Assembly: GCF_000214175.1 (NCBI RefSeq)
Contig: NC_015564.1
Location: forward strand, 2,356,001 to 2,420,000
Direction of reading: 5' to 3'
Length of the DNA: 64,000 nt
Origin: Hoyosella subflava DQS3-9A1
GTDB lineage: Bacteria > Actinomycetota > Actinomycetes > Mycobacteriales > Mycobacteriaceae
The stretch's first letter is position 1, and each line of letters begins with the position of its first letter. The notes beneath the pieces are model-generated. The model had not been told where the DNA came from. It made no database searches and saw only the letters and a program-made list of their open reading frames with translations. A program made the position numbers and the translations under genes. Shown here in pieces: positions 8,295 to 17,907 of the stretch.

Positions 8295-8334
8295 GGATCT
8301 ATAGAGGATCTATCGCGAGTAGTCTGGAATCTAT
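8295..8334 (+). promoter_or_regulatory. Direct repeats GGATCTAT between AraC and SDR genes
   Basis: GGATCTAT occurs at 8295-8302 and 8306-8313, 11 bp apart (one helical turn). A degenerate third copy, GGAATCTAT, is at 8326-8334 overlapping the AraC-type start codon. Direct repeats at helical spacing are the usual operator form for AraC-family activators. Assignment to the adjacent regulator is inference. Confidence 0.5.
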
Positions 8335-9295
8335 GTCGATTCGTCCAGCAACCGTAGTGCCCTGGACGCCTCAGGATGCGCTCGCCGAGGCGCTCTACCT
8401 GCTGCGGATGCGAGGCGTGTTCTATTCGCACACGGAAGCCACAGCGCCATGGGCCTTAGAGATGCCGCCCTTTGCTGGCTGCCTGAGTTTTCACGTAGTC
8501 ACCGAAGGTGGATGCTGGCTGGAGATCGAAGAAGCCACCGAATATCTCCGCGCTGGGGATCTTGCACTTGTCCCTCACGGACGGGGACATCTCCTGCGCA
8601 ATCAGCCGGACGTCCCCGTCACCGGGCGGGTGGACGAGCTTCCCCAACAAATGGTGAGCGATCACTATTCGATTCTGCGCTGCGGTGGCGGCGGTGCGCG
8701 CACCACGCTGATCTGCGGCGTCGTCAGTTTCCACCAGCCCACCGTCAACCGGCTACTGGCGGTTCTCCCACCCGTGATCCACATCGATGCGGCACACGAG
8801 CGAGGATCCCGCATCCGTGACGTGCTTGATTTGATGGCATCGGAGCTCCGGCACCTGCGCCCCGGCGGCGAAGCCGTCACCACCAGGCTCGCTGACATCC
8901 TCCTCATCGAAGCGATTCGCTGCTGGCTCGCAACCGACACCGGCAGCCACCCCGGATGGCTCGGCGCGCTGAATGATCCACAACTTGGCCCCGTAATCGC
9001 CGCGATTCACCGCTCGCCGGGCGCACCGTGGACAGTCGATTCGCTCGCACGAACATCCGCGATGTCACGTTCGGCCTTCGCAGCACGGTTCACCGAGATC
9101 GTGGGTACTCCGCCGATGCAGTATGTGACGCGCACTCGCATGGAGGCCGCCGAAGCCCTTTTCCAAGAGGACGGCGCAACGGTGGCAACAGTTGCCGCGA
9201 AGCTCGGGTACCAATCCGAGGCGTCGTTCAGCCGGGCTTTCACCAAGACGATGGGACGCTCGCCGGGTTCGGTGCGGCGGCTTGGATCGTCTTAG
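8333..9295 (+). CDS. AraC family transcriptional regulator with cupin sensor domain
   Basis: 320 residues. The N-terminal AraC_binding_2/cupin-like region (about 20-180) contains GCLSFHVVTEGGCWLEI and LRAGDLALVPHGRGHLL. The C-terminal double HTH (about 215-318) contains SLARTSAMSRSAFAARF and AKLGYQSEASFSRAFTK. Members of this group usually activate a divergent oxidoreductase gene in response to small electrophiles or substrates. Here the divergent partner is the NAD(P)-binding SDR gene at 7566-8225. Confidence 0.9.
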   Translation: MSIRPATVVPWTPQDALAEALYLLRMRGVFYSHTEATAPWALEMPPFAGCLSFHVVTEGGCWLEIEEATEYLRAGDLALVPHGRGHLLRNQPDVPVTGRVDELPQQMVSDHYSILRCGGGGARTTLICGVVSFHQPTVNRLLAVLPPVIHIDAAHERGSRIRDVLDLMASELRHLRPGGEAVTTRLADILLIEAIRCWLATDTGSHPGWLGALNDPQLGPVIAAIHRSPGAPWTVDSLARTSAMSRSAFAARFTEIVGTPPMQYVTRTRMEAAEALFQEDGATVATVAAKLGYQSEASFSRAFTKTMGRSPGSVRRLGSS

Positions 9296-9387
9296 GCGGT
9301 CCGCCTCGCAGATCGAGAGCCAGTTCGCAGCAGATGCCGCCAGTTCAGCAACGTGGACCGCGTGTCAGGCGGCTGCGGTGCCGAGCG

Positions 9388-9828
9388 TCACGATCGGGAT
9401 GTTCGACTCACGCCACCGTTGCGTTCGTAGTAGCGGGCCATCAGTTCCCAGTACGCCATCAGCAGCCCCATCTCCAGTGCTGTCGCTGCTGCGGCCGGTA
9501 CTGCGCGGCGCTGATGGGCGGCGACCATCGCGACCAGCAAGGCGGCGGTCGCGGCCACGTTGACCGCCATCGCGGTGTCCATCGGCCGCTTGGCGAGCCA
9601 CTGCTCCTCACCAAGCGCCGCCCGGGTTGACCATGCCCGGTCGTGCGCGGGTTTGCTGAACACCACCGGGTTGACTGCCATCCATAGCCCGACCAGCGCA
9701 GCGTCGCGCTGGCTGCGTCGCCACACCGGGACAAGCATCAGCGGTGTGCTCGCCCACCTCGTCCACATGCTCCACGGATTGCTGTGCCGCGCGAACACCA
9801 CCCGCATGACCTTCCGCCAGCCCTCCAT
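9388..9828 (-). CDS. Small membrane protein, DUF6653-like
   Basis: 146 residues beginning MEGWRKVMRVVFARHSNPWS. It has a short hydrophobic hairpin near 30-50 and a longer one near 90-135 (AVNVAATAALLVAMVAAH, then LEMGLLMAYWELMARYYER). The NPWSMWTRW opening and the central NPVVFSKPAHDRAWSTRAALGE resemble the DUF6653 family as I recall it. Function is unknown. AAGGAG lies 6 nt before the ATG. It stands alone between a convergent AraC gene and the next minus-strand gene. Confidence 0.7.
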   Translation of the reverse strand: MEGWRKVMRVVFARHSNPWSMWTRWASTPLMLVPVWRRSQRDAALVGLWMAVNPVVFSKPAHDRAWSTRAALGEEQWLAKRPMDTAMAVNVAATAALLVAMVAAHQRRAVPAAAATALEMGLLMAYWELMARYYERNGGVSRTSRS

Positions 9829-9926
9829 CGACGGCTCCTTCCGGCTGCTGGTCGCTTAACTCTGGATTCTGCTCCTTGTTACGGCGCGAAGGCCATACTT
9901 GTTCTAGGCAGCTCAAGCTGAGGGGC

Positions 9927-11048
9927 TTAGGACCCTGCGCGCGGGCTAATGGCGGAAATAGCCACAATCCCGCCCGGGTGCATTCGTTCAAGCGGGGGCC
10001 CCGGCTCCGGTTGCTCGGACGAGTGGAGTAACCGCTGCAGGTGAGCGATTGACGAAGCGTTAAGTTCTCCGCGCGTCACCGACAGCATCCAATCGAAAGC
10101 GCCTGCAGACCATACGTAATGGCTTTCCTCATGTGCCCCTGCATAGTCGTCACGCATGGGCGGGAGCGTCCAGGGCGAGTTCGAACGGGGCCTTCGCCGG
10201 ACCGTCAAGCAATCGCTGTAGCAAGAAAGGCCCGCGTTGACCTCTCCGGTTTTCTCATCGACGTGAGTAAATTCGAGGGAAAAGTTCTTGAAGACGGGGA
10301 GATTGACATCGTCTTGAAGGACGTTGCTGCGGAACCAATCGTTAGCCTCGTGCGCGAGCCGACGGCCGTCCCCAGCTTTTCGTTCATGGAAAGCCATCTC
10401 TTCTTCGTCCGTTACCGCCTTACCCTGCCATGTGAACACCGCATCAGGGAGTTCCTCATCGATGTGGAAGCTCTCGAACTCGGCGCCGGATGCACCACTG
10501 TGGTCGTATTGCGCCACCACAGCTCGCGTTTGAACATCGAGCCGAATCGTGCGCACGGAGTCGGGCTCCCCCAGCATCCGTGACCGGGGTGAGGGACGAG
10601 GCGGAGCGAGTTTGAGCTCCCAGCATGGTCTGCCCAGGAACTCAATTTCTTCGACCGGTCCCACCGGTCTGATCCACCGCTGTGTTGCCCACCGATCTTC
10701 CTCGCTCGACAGGGCGAGTTCACGGCCAGGGCCCAGGAACTGCACCCGGTCAGGAGCCGTCACTCGCGGGTCCGAGCGATCGTTGCGAAAGTGCCACGCA
10801 GAGTGACCGTCCGATCGAAACACCGGCGCGCCAGCGGCCGTGTCGATTCGGACTTTGGCTCCCGACCTCGTAACGCGAAGATGTTCGTCGGGGGTCAAAA
10901 GGGAGAGCACGAGCGGTTGTTCGCCGAAATAGCTTCCGTAGTAAAAGTGCATTCCTTCTTCGATGTCGCGCCAGGTCCGTATCGTGCCACTGACGGGTAC
11001 ACGGGGTCCGAGGCATAGCGAAACCAGCACTTCGAGATGATCCGGCAC
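9927..11048 (-). CDS. Hypothetical protein, 373 residues
   Basis: Not recognised. The GTG start has a good ribosome site (GGGGGAGA, about 5 nt spacing). No signal peptide or membrane helix is evident. The N-terminal two thirds look like extended beta structure (FYYGSYFGEQPLVLSLLT, RTIRLDVQTRAVVAQYD), reminiscent of the half-barrels used by outer-surface lipoprotein carriers. That resemblance is only an impression. The C-terminal part is more charged. Codon use looks like that of its neighbours and the reading frame is intact, so it is probably expressed. Confidence 0.7.
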   Translation of the reverse strand: MPDHLEVLVSLCLGPRVPVSGTIRTWRDIEEGMHFYYGSYFGEQPLVLSLLTPDEHLRVTRSGAKVRIDTAAGAPVFRSDGHSAWHFRNDRSDPRVTAPDRVQFLGPGRELALSSEEDRWATQRWIRPVGPVEEIEFLGRPCWELKLAPPRPSPRSRMLGEPDSVRTIRLDVQTRAVVAQYDHSGASGAEFESFHIDEELPDAVFTWQGKAVTDEEEMAFHERKAGDGRRLAHEANDWFRSNVLQDDVNLPVFKNFSLEFTHVDEKTGEVNAGLSCYSDCLTVRRRPRSNSPWTLPPMRDDYAGAHEESHYVWSAGAFDWMLSVTRGELNASSIAHLQRLLHSSEQPEPGPPLERMHPGGIVAISAISPRAGS

Positions 11049-11082
11049 AACTATCTCCCCCGGGTCGGTTTTCGCGTACCCC

Positions 11083-11235
11083 TCAATCTAGGCAAAATAC
11101 ATTCCCTTCCGGGTCGGCGCAGACGATGTGTCCCGCTTGAAGCGGCGGGGCAGGCTCGTATCGTGCGATCCGGGTCGACCCGAGTTCAGTAAGTCGAGCG
11201 CACCGAAGTTGTCGCTCGTAGGTGGTCAGGTGAAG
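11083..11235 (-). pseudogene. Orphan C-terminal fragment of a VOC (glyoxalase-like) protein
   Basis: Reading the minus strand from an in-frame stop at 11236-11238 to the stop at 11083-11085 gives about 50 codons with no good start. They include RLTELGSTRIARYEP and HIVCADPEGNVFCLD, the standard end of Glyoxalase_6-type VOC domains. The N-terminal half of the domain is absent. I read this as a truncated, non-functional remnant. Confidence 0.6.
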
Positions 11236-11266
11236 TTAAGGTTCCGACACCACTTTGCGGGCGCTT

Positions 11267-12130
11267 CTACCCGAACACGATGTTCGCGAGCAAATCGACC
11301 TGATCGCCTGTGGACACCGTTGGCGCGAAGATCAACTCGTTCGCGCCCGCCGCCTCGTACGCCTGCATCGCTCCTTGAATCGCTTCGGCACTGCGCAGCA
11401 CGCTTCCCGCGATCATCTGGGCGACGTCATCACCCATAGGTTTGTAATAGTCGAGCACGCTTTCCCGAGATTGTTGCTCAGTGTCGCCAAGACCGAAGTA
11501 AACGAGCGCCGTGATGTGCGGTTCGCCGTCGCGCCCGGCTGCCTGCCATGCCGTTCGCACCTTCGTGGCGAATTCACTGACCGCATCCGGTGGCAGCCCG
11601 CCCGCAGTCCAGCCAGCCCCATGGTCGACGATGCGCCTGATCGCTGCCTGCGTCGTTCCGCCGATCATGACTGGAATCGGTGACTGCACAGGGGGCGGGG
11701 ACGCTGGGCGTGCCGCCAGGTCGAGCGCTTCGCCGCTCCACGAGCGGTACAAGGCCGGCAACATTTCGTCGAACGCCGCACCGCGGCCGTCAAAGTCTCG
11801 GCCGGTGAGCAAGAAGTCAGCTTCGCGCCAGCCCACACCCAATCCGAGGGTGAGCCTGCCGTTCGTCAATTGGTCGACCGTCGCAGCCTGCTTAGCTAGC
11901 TCGGCAGCGCTTCGCGGCGGGGCGATCAGTACGTTTGTGAAGAAGCGGATTCGCTCGGTCACCGCGCCCGCCGCAGCGAAGACTGTGAGCTCCTCATAAC
12001 TGGGATACGACACCGCCCCGATGGAACCGAGTGAGCTGAACCCAGCCTGGTCTGCGCGCCGCGCCCATTCGATCAGGCCGCGGCCAGTTGCGCCTGGCAC
12101 TGCGTTGGGAAGTCCGATTCCGACCTGCAT
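11267..12130 (-). CDS. LLM class (luciferase-like) F420-dependent oxidoreductase
   Basis: 287 residues from the ATG at 12128-12130 (start MQVGIGLPNAVPGATG, with GAAGG upstream); a longer frame upstream overlaps the divergent gene and is not used. Family features are LIEWARRADQAGFSSLG, the TNVLIAPPRSAAELAKQAATV barrel strand-helix, LGLGVGWREADF and PIPVMIGGTTQAAIRR. Actinobacterial members use F420 or FMN to reduce or oxidise small organics; the substrate is not evident. It is divergent from another F420-type reductase, with only 36 bp between the starts. Confidence 0.9.
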   Translation of the reverse strand: MQVGIGLPNAVPGATGRGLIEWARRADQAGFSSLGSIGAVSYPSYEELTVFAAAGAVTERIRFFTNVLIAPPRSAAELAKQAATVDQLTNGRLTLGLGVGWREADFLLTGRDFDGRGAAFDEMLPALYRSWSGEALDLAARPASPPPVQSPIPVMIGGTTQAAIRRIVDHGAGWTAGGLPPDAVSEFATKVRTAWQAAGRDGEPHITALVYFGLGDTEQQSRESVLDYYKPMGDDVAQMIAGSVLRSAEAIQGAMQAYEAAGANELIFAPTVSTGDQVDLLANIVFG

Positions 12131-12166
12131 GCTGCACCTTCTCTCTGAGTCGAGCACACTGGAAAC

Positions 12167-12610
12167 ATGCCTACCACCACCGGTTCGGGTTTGCCTCCCG
12201 ATTCCCCGCGTCAGCGATTTGCTGCCGCGAAAGTGGCCAGGCTTGCGACGGTTCGTCCAGATGGGACGCCCCACGTCGTACCCATTACCTTCGCGGTGGC
12301 AGATGAAGATGTGGTCACCGCGATCGACTCGAAACCCAAACGGACGAACAACCTTCAGCGCCTCCGAAATCTGCGCACCAACCCGGCGGTGAGCCTCATC
12401 GTCGACCATTACGACGACGATTGGAATCGACTGTGGTGGGTACGGGTTGACGGCCTTGGGCGGATCGCTGAGGACGGCCCAGAACGGGCGCGCGCCCTCA
12501 AGGCACTGGTGGAGAAGTATTCGCAGTACAGCGCGGATCCACCTGCCGGTCCCGCGATCATCATCGAGCCAGCCGGGTGGACAGCGTGGTCGGCACACTC
12601 AGCGCCCTGA
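12167..12610 (+). CDS. PPOX-class F420-dependent oxidoreductase (TIGR03668-like)
   Basis: 147 residues of split-barrel flavin/deazaflavin-binding fold. It has the family opening RQRFAAAKVARLATVRPDGTP, then HVVPITFAV, KRTNNLQRLRNLRTNPAVSL and WWVRVDGLGRI. Such proteins bind F420 and reduce quinones, biliverdin or xenobiotics. The start lies 36 bp from the divergent LLM oxidoreductase, so the two may share a promoter region. Two F420 enzymes side by side imply a host that makes F420. Confidence 0.9.
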   Translation: MPTTTGSGLPPDSPRQRFAAAKVARLATVRPDGTPHVVPITFAVADEDVVTAIDSKPKRTNNLQRLRNLRTNPAVSLIVDHYDDDWNRLWWVRVDGLGRIAEDGPERARALKALVEKYSQYSADPPAGPAIIIEPAGWTAWSAHSAP

Positions 12611-12680
12611 TTAACCAATGCGTCGCCGTCGGCCGAGCCGTACGAGCGTCCGGGGACACCGGCTGTGGCACCATCGAGCT

Positions 12681-13670
12681 ATGCGCCCTACTGCTTCCAG
12701 GCTGGATGAACTGCGCCGCGCTGCGCTGACCGGCGGCCGGCGCGCCGCCGGCCGGTATGCCCGACGCCTCGGTTCGCGCGGCACGATCACGATGGCTGAG
12801 GTCCGTGCGATGCGCGTCATGCTCGAGCGTTATATGACCCGGCCTGATTTGCGTGCCGACCCGGCCACTAGGGCCGAGCAAGTCCGCGTGCGCTTCAAGG
12901 ACGGTCAGGTGCGTGGCGAGTGGGTCGAGCGCCCCGGCGCTGGCCCCCGCGATGGTGCGGTCCTGTTATACATCCATGGCGGCGGATTCGTGGTCGGATC
13001 GCCCCTGTCGCACCGCGGACTGACCAGTGAACTGTCAGCGCGTACAAAGCGGCCGGTCTTCTCCGTGGATTACCGCAGGGCCCCGGAGCACCCCTACCCA
13101 GCTGCTGTCGACGATGTGTTGCGCGCGTACGCATGGCTTATCGATTCCGGACTCAGTGCCCAGCAAATTGTTGTGTGCGGAGACTCCGCCGGTGGGCATC
13201 TGGCGTTAGGTCTGCCGCCACGAGCCGATCGGGCGGGTTTGCCAGTCCCCGCGGGTGTCGTCGCCCTATCCCCCGTGGTCGACCCCACGATGGCCATGAG
13301 CCGCCGCTGGCTCACCAGCAACCACCCGAAAGCGCCTGCGTATTTCACCGACGCTGGGCGGGCGCTGATGGAACCGCACTGGCGTGGCGTCGCGCCATCC
13401 GACCCAGAGCTATTACTGACGAACGACGACCTGACGGTCATGCCGCCGGTGCTTGTGCAAGCTAGCGACGCCGAGTTGCTGACCGGAGACGCCGAGCACT
13501 ACATCGAAAACCTGAACGCGGCCGGCGGGAACGGAAAGCTAAGCCTGTACCACCGCAGGATCCACGTTTTCCAGGTGGCGCACAGGGTATCGCGGACCGC
13601 ATCCCAAGCGCTCGATGAAATCGCCCGTTTTGTCGACGAGGTCATCGCACCGCACCAGGCAGGCGCTTAA
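12681..13670 (+). CDS. Alpha/beta hydrolase, hormone-sensitive-lipase (HSL) family esterase
   Basis: 329 residues from the ATG at 12681. The oxyanion-hole motif is HGGGF, the nucleophile elbow GDSAGG, and there is a C-terminal IHVFQ histidine region. The acid residue is probably in the SDAELLTGDAEHY segment. The stretch after GDSAGG (HLALGLPPRADRAGLPVPAG) is a little shorter than in typical relatives, perhaps a small deletion. It hydrolyses short acyl esters by family analogy. It is followed 8 bp later by a metallo-hydrolase gene, so the two are likely co-transcribed. Confidence 0.87.
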   Translation: MRPTASRLDELRRAALTGGRRAAGRYARRLGSRGTITMAEVRAMRVMLERYMTRPDLRADPATRAEQVRVRFKDGQVRGEWVERPGAGPRDGAVLLYIHGGGFVVGSPLSHRGLTSELSARTKRPVFSVDYRRAPEHPYPAAVDDVLRAYAWLIDSGLSAQQIVVCGDSAGGHLALGLPPRADRAGLPVPAGVVALSPVVDPTMAMSRRWLTSNHPKAPAYFTDAGRALMEPHWRGVAPSDPELLLTNDDLTVMPPVLVQASDAELLTGDAEHYIENLNAAGGNGKLSLYHRRIHVFQVAHRVSRTASQALDEIARFVDEVIAPHQAGA

Positions 13671-13678
13671 CACCTCCG

Positions 13679-14560
13679 ATGTTTAGTGAACAGTCATACG
13701 GCCGCGTCTCAGTCTTGATGGCCGCGAACGGCGGAGTCGTCCCCTACGGAAACACCGTGGTGGTGCGTGGATCTGAGCGAACGGTTGTGATCGACCCGTC
13801 ACTCGCGCTCCACAAGGATCCGGTCGGCGCGGACCTCGTACTCATTAGTCACGGCCACGAGGACCACCTCGCGGGATTACGGCACTTCGATGCGCCGACT
13901 TTCGCGCATCACCTCGACGTGCCGTCCGTCGCATCCCTCGACACGATGCTCGGGCAGTACGGTCTTGGCTCTGCCGAGCGAGCTCAGGTCGAACACGTGA
14001 TGCTCAACGAGTATGGGATTCCTCCTACCCGTGATGGCGTCACCGGAATGGACGACGGCCAGGTATTCGACCTCGGTGACTGCACAGCGACCGTCATTCA
14101 CCTGCCAGGTCACACTCCAGGCCACTGTGGCGTTCTGGTCGAGCCCGATGGGTTCCTTTACGTCGCTGACATCGATCTCACTTCATTCGGCCCGATGTAC
14201 GGTGATCTCGGCAGCAGTGTCGACGATTTCCTGAATTCCATCGACCGAGTGGCAGCCATCGAAGCGCGGTGGTATGGGACGTTCCACCACAAGGGCGTGA
14301 TCGAGGGTAGCGGCGAGTTCCGCGAACGCCTGGGGATGTACCGCGACAAACTGCTGAGCCGGGAGGATCGGCTACTCGATTACCTGGTGGAGCCCCGAAC
14401 ACTGGATGCGATCGTGGCCCACCGTCTGGTGTATCGGCCACATGTCTCCGCGCCGTATGTTGACGCGGTCGAGCGCCGTACCGCGGAGCTACACCTCGAA
14501 CGGCTCGTCTCATTGGGCGCCGTGGTTACCTCTGAGAATGGATCGTTCCGGCGGGTGTAG
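13679..14560 (+). CDS. MBL-fold metallo-hydrolase
   Basis: 293 residues. The dinuclear metal motif is HGHEDHLAG (about residues 59-67), with a second ligand histidine in HLPGHTPGHCG and a ligand Asp in VADIDL. The C-terminal region (about 215-290, LVYRPHVSAPYVDAVERRTAELHL) resembles the helical tail of glyoxalase II-like and lactonase-like members. The substrate is unknown. It is second in a unit with the HSL esterase and ends before a strong hairpin terminator. Confidence 0.87.
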   Translation: MFSEQSYGRVSVLMAANGGVVPYGNTVVVRGSERTVVIDPSLALHKDPVGADLVLISHGHEDHLAGLRHFDAPTFAHHLDVPSVASLDTMLGQYGLGSAERAQVEHVMLNEYGIPPTRDGVTGMDDGQVFDLGDCTATVIHLPGHTPGHCGVLVEPDGFLYVADIDLTSFGPMYGDLGSSVDDFLNSIDRVAAIEARWYGTFHHKGVIEGSGEFRERLGMYRDKLLSREDRLLDYLVEPRTLDAIVAHRLVYRPHVSAPYVDAVERRTAELHLERLVSLGAVVTSENGSFRRV

Positions 14561-14582
14561 CGACAGATCACTACGGCTCGTG

Positions 14583-14628
14583 ATACGCGTCAGCCCGGCA
14601 GCATATGTGCTGCCGGGCTGACGCGTAT
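14583..14628. terminator. Bidirectional hairpin terminator
   Basis: A perfect 21-bp GC-rich stem (14583-14603 with 14608-14628) closes a 4-nt loop. It sits between the convergent metallo-hydrolase and pntB genes, 22 bp after one stop and 15 bp after the other. No T-tract follows, as is common for actinobacterial intrinsic terminators. Confidence 0.85.
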
Positions 14629-14642
14629 GGTTACCGCCGAGA

Positions 14643-16085
14643 TTAATGGCTGGCGTGGGCCTGCTCGAGTTCGTGGTGGATGGTTTCGACTTTGTCTTTG
14701 GCGTCACCGAAGAGCATGGCGGTGTTCTCCCGGTAGAAGAGCGGGTTTTGTACGCCTGCGTAGCCGGATGCCATGGAGCGTTTGAACACGATGACGTTGC
14801 GGGCATTCCACACGTTGAGTACGGGCATGCCTGCGATGGGGCTGGTGGGGTCCTCGGCCGCAGCGGGGTTGACGGTGTCGTTCGCCCCGATGACGAGCAC
14901 GACGTCGGTGTCACCGAAGTCCTCGTTGATTTCGTCCATTTCCAGCACGATGTCGTACGGCACTTTCGCCTCGGCGAGGAGCACGTTCATGTGGCCGGGC
15001 AGCCGTCCCGCGACGGGGTGGATACCGAAACGGACCTCGACGCCGTGGTTACGGAGTTTTCGGGTCAGTTCCGCGACCGCGTACTGCGCTTGCGCTACGG
15101 CCATGCCGTATCCGGGAGTGATGATCACTGTGCGGGCAGCCGCGAGGATGTCCGCAGCCTGATCCGCGGTGACTTCCCGGTGCTCACCGTAATCAGTGTC
15201 CGACGCAGGACCAGCCTCGATCCCGTAGCCGCCGGCGATGACGGAGATGAACGAGCGGTTCATGCCCTTGCACATGATGTACGACAGGTACGCACCGGAC
15301 GCGCCGACGAGGGCACCGACGATGATGAGCAGATCGTTGCGCAGCAGGAAACCCAGCGCGGCCGCGGCCCAGCCGGAGTAGCTGTTAAGCATCGACACCA
15401 CCACCGGCATGTCCCCGCCGCCGATGGAGGCGACCAGGTGCCAGCCGAGCAGCAGCGCGAGCACGGTGATCGTGATCAGGATCCACAGTTGCGGGTCGAT
15501 CACGAACCACGCGGTGAGCACCACGAACGCCGCGAGTGCACCCAGGTTCAGGAAGTTCTTACCGGGCAGCACCAGCGGGGTCGACTTCACCCGCGCCGAG
15601 AGTTTCAGGAACGCCACGATCGAACCGGTGAGGGTGACCGCACCGATGAACACACTGATGGTGACCTCGGCGGCGTGGATGCCAAGCAAATCCAGTTCGG
15701 CGAGTTCGGCAGCGTACGGTCCGGTGGGGTCGGCTTCGACCTGGAAGTACCGGTTCCAGCCGACGAACACCGCGGCCAGACCGACGAAACTGTGCAGCAG
15801 CGCGATCAGTTCCGGCATCCCGGTCATCTGCACCACCCGGGCACGCCACAGTCCGATCGCGGCACCGATCAGCACGACGGTCACCAGCAGCACCACGGTG
15901 GTGACACTGATGCCGTCATCAAAGGCCAGCGCGAGCGTCGCGGCCAAAGCCACGGCCATGCCGAGCGCGCCGAACGTGTTGCCCGCTCGCGCGGTTTCAT
16001 GCCTGGACAATCCCGCCAGCGCGAGAATGAACAACAGGGCCGCGACCACATAGGCCGCAGCAGCGGCAGTAGACAGGGTGAGCAC
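14643..16085 (-). CDS. pntB: NAD(P) transhydrogenase subunit beta
   Basis: 480 residues: about nine membrane helices in the first 260, then the soluble NADP(H)-binding domain III with [20 protein letters not shown], the [21 protein letters not shown] loop and the [14 protein letters not shown] motif. PntB passes hydride between NADH and NADP+ coupled to proton entry, supplying NADPH. It follows pntA by 5 bp. A long opposite-strand frame covering this gene is an artefact of its codon use. Confidence 0.96.
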   Translation of the reverse strand: MLTLSTAAAAAYVVAALLFILALAGLSRHETARAGNTFGALGMAVALAATLALAFDDGISVTTVVLLVTVVLIGAAIGLWRARVVQMTGMPELIALLHSFVGLAAVFVGWNRYFQVEADPTGPYAAELAELDLLGIHAAEVTISVFIGAVTLTGSIVAFLKLSARVKSTPLVLPGKNFLNLGALAAFVVLTAWFVIDPQLWILITITVLALLLGWHLVASIGGGDMPVVVSMLNSYSGWAAAALGFLLRNDLLIIVGALVGASGAYLSYIMCKGMNRSFISVIAGGYGIEAGPASDTDYGEHREVTADQAADILAAARTVIITPGYGMAVAQAQYAVAELTRKLRNHGVEVRFGIHPVAGRLPGHMNVLLAEAKVPYDIVLEMDEINEDFGDTDVVLVIGANDTVNPAAAEDPTSPIAGMPVLNVWNARNVIVFKRSMASGYAGVQNPLFYRENTAMLFGDAKDKVETIHHELEQAHASH

Positions 16086-16090
16086 GCGAA

Positions 16091-17617
16091 TCAGCTCCTC
16101 GAGAACATGGCGAGCATGCGGCGCGTCACCGCGAAGCCACCGAAAATGTTGATGCTGGCCAGCAGAATCGCTGCGAGCGCGAGCGTGGTGACAATCGGTT
16201 TACCCACCCCGACCTGCAGCAGCGCACCCACAATGATGATGCTCGAGATCGCGTTGGTCACCGACATCAGCGGGGTATGCAGCGCATGATGCACATGCCC
16301 GATCACATAAAACCCGACCACGATCGCTAACGCGAACACAATCAGATGCCCCTGCAGTGCTGCCGGGGCAGCCGCAATCAGCGCGAACAGCACCGCCGCG
16401 GCGGCAGCGACCACACCGATCCGCTTGCCCTGCGACATCGGTTCCTTCGCCACCGGCGCGGTCACCTCAGCCGCCGCAGCCGATGGGGCGGGAGCGGCAG
16501 ATACCTGGACCGGTGGTGGTGGCCACGTGCACTCGCCGTCTTTAACCACCGTCATCGATCGGATCACCACATCATCGAAATCGACGACGAGCTGCCCGTC
16601 CTTGCCCGGGGTCATCAGCTTCAAAAGGTTAACCAGGTTCTGGCCGTACAGCTGTGACGCCTGCGCGGGGAGCCGGCCAGGCAGATCCGTATACCCCAGA
16701 ATGGTCACACCGTTATCGGTGACCACCCGCTCACCTGCGACGGTGCCCTCGACGTTGCCGCCGTTCGCCGCGGCCATATCCACAATGACCGAACCCGGCT
16801 TCATCGACGCGACCATCTCGGCGGTGATGATCCGCGGTGCCGGGCGCCCCGGAATCAGCGCTGTGGTGATGATGATGTCCGCCTCGCGGGACTGCGCTGT
16901 GTACAGCTGCACTTCCCGGGCCTTGTAATCATCACCCATCTCTTTGGCATATCCCGTGGCGGAGACCTCGGCCTCCGGGTTCTCGATCGCCAGGTACTCA
17001 CCACCGAGGGAGGCGACCTGATCAGCGACCTCCGGGCGCGGATCCGTTGCGCGCACAACCGCGCCCATCGAGCCCGCCGTACCGATCGCGGACAGACCCG
17101 CCACGCCCGCACCCACAATCAGCACCCGGGCTGGCGGGACCTTGCCTGCCGCGGTGACCTGACCCGTGAAAAACCGGCCGAACTCGTGTGCCGCTTCGAC
17201 CACCGCGCGATACCCGGCGATGTTCGCCATCGACGACAACACATCCAGCGACTGCGCCCGTGAGATCCGCGGCACCGCATCCATCGACAACGCCGTAAGC
17301 GGCCTCTGCGACAAATCCTGCACCAGCGACTCATCAAACCGCGCGTTGAGCGTGCTGATCAACGTCACCCCGGACTTCAACGCACCCAGCTGCTCCGCAG
17401 ACGGCGCGTTCACTCCCAGCACCACGTCAGCCTCAGCAACTGGCCCGATCGATGCACCAGCATCCGCGTACGCCACATCAGAAAAAGTCGACAGCTCACC
17501 CGCACCAGGCTCGACAACCACGTCGTACCCGAGCTTCATCAGCTGCCCCACAGTCGCAGGCGTCGCCGCCACACGCGTCTCGCCGGGACCAACCTCCCGC
17601 AGGACACCAACAATCAT
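16091..17617 (-). CDS. pntA: NAD(P) transhydrogenase subunit alpha (full-length, fused alpha1-alpha2)
   Basis: 508 residues. The N-terminal alanine-dehydrogenase-like NAD(H) domain has [19 protein letters not shown] and [18 protein letters not shown], followed by [20 protein letters not shown]. The C-terminal part carries three or four membrane helices ([40 protein letters not shown]). Many actinobacteria split this subunit into PntAA and PntAB; here it is a single chain with an Ala/Pro-rich linker near 370-395. It forms the membrane transhydrogenase with PntB, in one operon. Confidence 0.96.
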   Translation of the reverse strand: MIVGVLREVGPGETRVAATPATVGQLMKLGYDVVVEPGAGELSTFSDVAYADAGASIGPVAEADVVLGVNAPSAEQLGALKSGVTLISTLNARFDESLVQDLSQRPLTALSMDAVPRISRAQSLDVLSSMANIAGYRAVVEAAHEFGRFFTGQVTAAGKVPPARVLIVGAGVAGLSAIGTAGSMGAVVRATDPRPEVADQVASLGGEYLAIENPEAEVSATGYAKEMGDDYKAREVQLYTAQSREADIIITTALIPGRPAPRIITAEMVASMKPGSVIVDMAAANGGNVEGTVAGERVVTDNGVTILGYTDLPGRLPAQASQLYGQNLVNLLKLMTPGKDGQLVVDFDDVVIRSMTVVKDGECTWPPPPVQVSAAPAPSAAAAEVTAPVAKEPMSQGKRIGVVAAAAAVLFALIAAAPAALQGHLIVFALAIVVGFYVIGHVHHALHTPLMSVTNAISSIIIVGALLQVGVGKPIVTTLALAAILLASINIFGGFAVTRRMLAMFSRS

Positions 17618-17843
17618 GAAGAAACTCCCTAGGTGGACAGGTGTATTAGGCTACATTCCCGTAAAGTCGGCAATGCCGTGTGCTTGCTGTACCAGCGCTT
17701 CGAGGACCGCCGCGGTGGGCGTTTTAGCAGGTGATATGTTATTCGGCTTGAGATTTGTGCGACGCATCACACACTCTGCGATGATCGCCAGTTCCATATC
17801 CCGAGAACACGTCAGAACTGCAGCGCCGCGGGTCCCTAGAATG

Positions 17844-17907
17844 CCTCGCGCCCCGACGCTTCGAGACGTTTACACCCGCCTTCCGGGTGTATACGTCACA
17901 GAACGCC
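17844..17907. repeat. Palindromic repeat element, copy 1
   Basis: A roughly 60-bp element containing TACACCCGCCTTCCGGGTGT with outer arms GAGACG/CGTCAC. It aligns along its whole length with the copy at 18659-18718. The stop codon of the broken DUF559 gene (17896-17898) lies inside it. The two copies are direct repeats flanking that pseudogene. Confidence 0.65.

Noticed and set aside
12131-12598. 156-residue N-terminal extension of the LLM oxidoreductase
   Set aside because: It would run antisense through the divergent PPOX gene; the ATG at 12130 matches the family N-terminus and has a ribosome site.
14646-16289. 547-codon open frame on the + strand, antisense to pntB and the pntA end
   Set aside because: Very rich in His, Asp, Arg and Gln with no domain; it mirrors the codon pattern of the clear pntB/pntA genes on the other strand.
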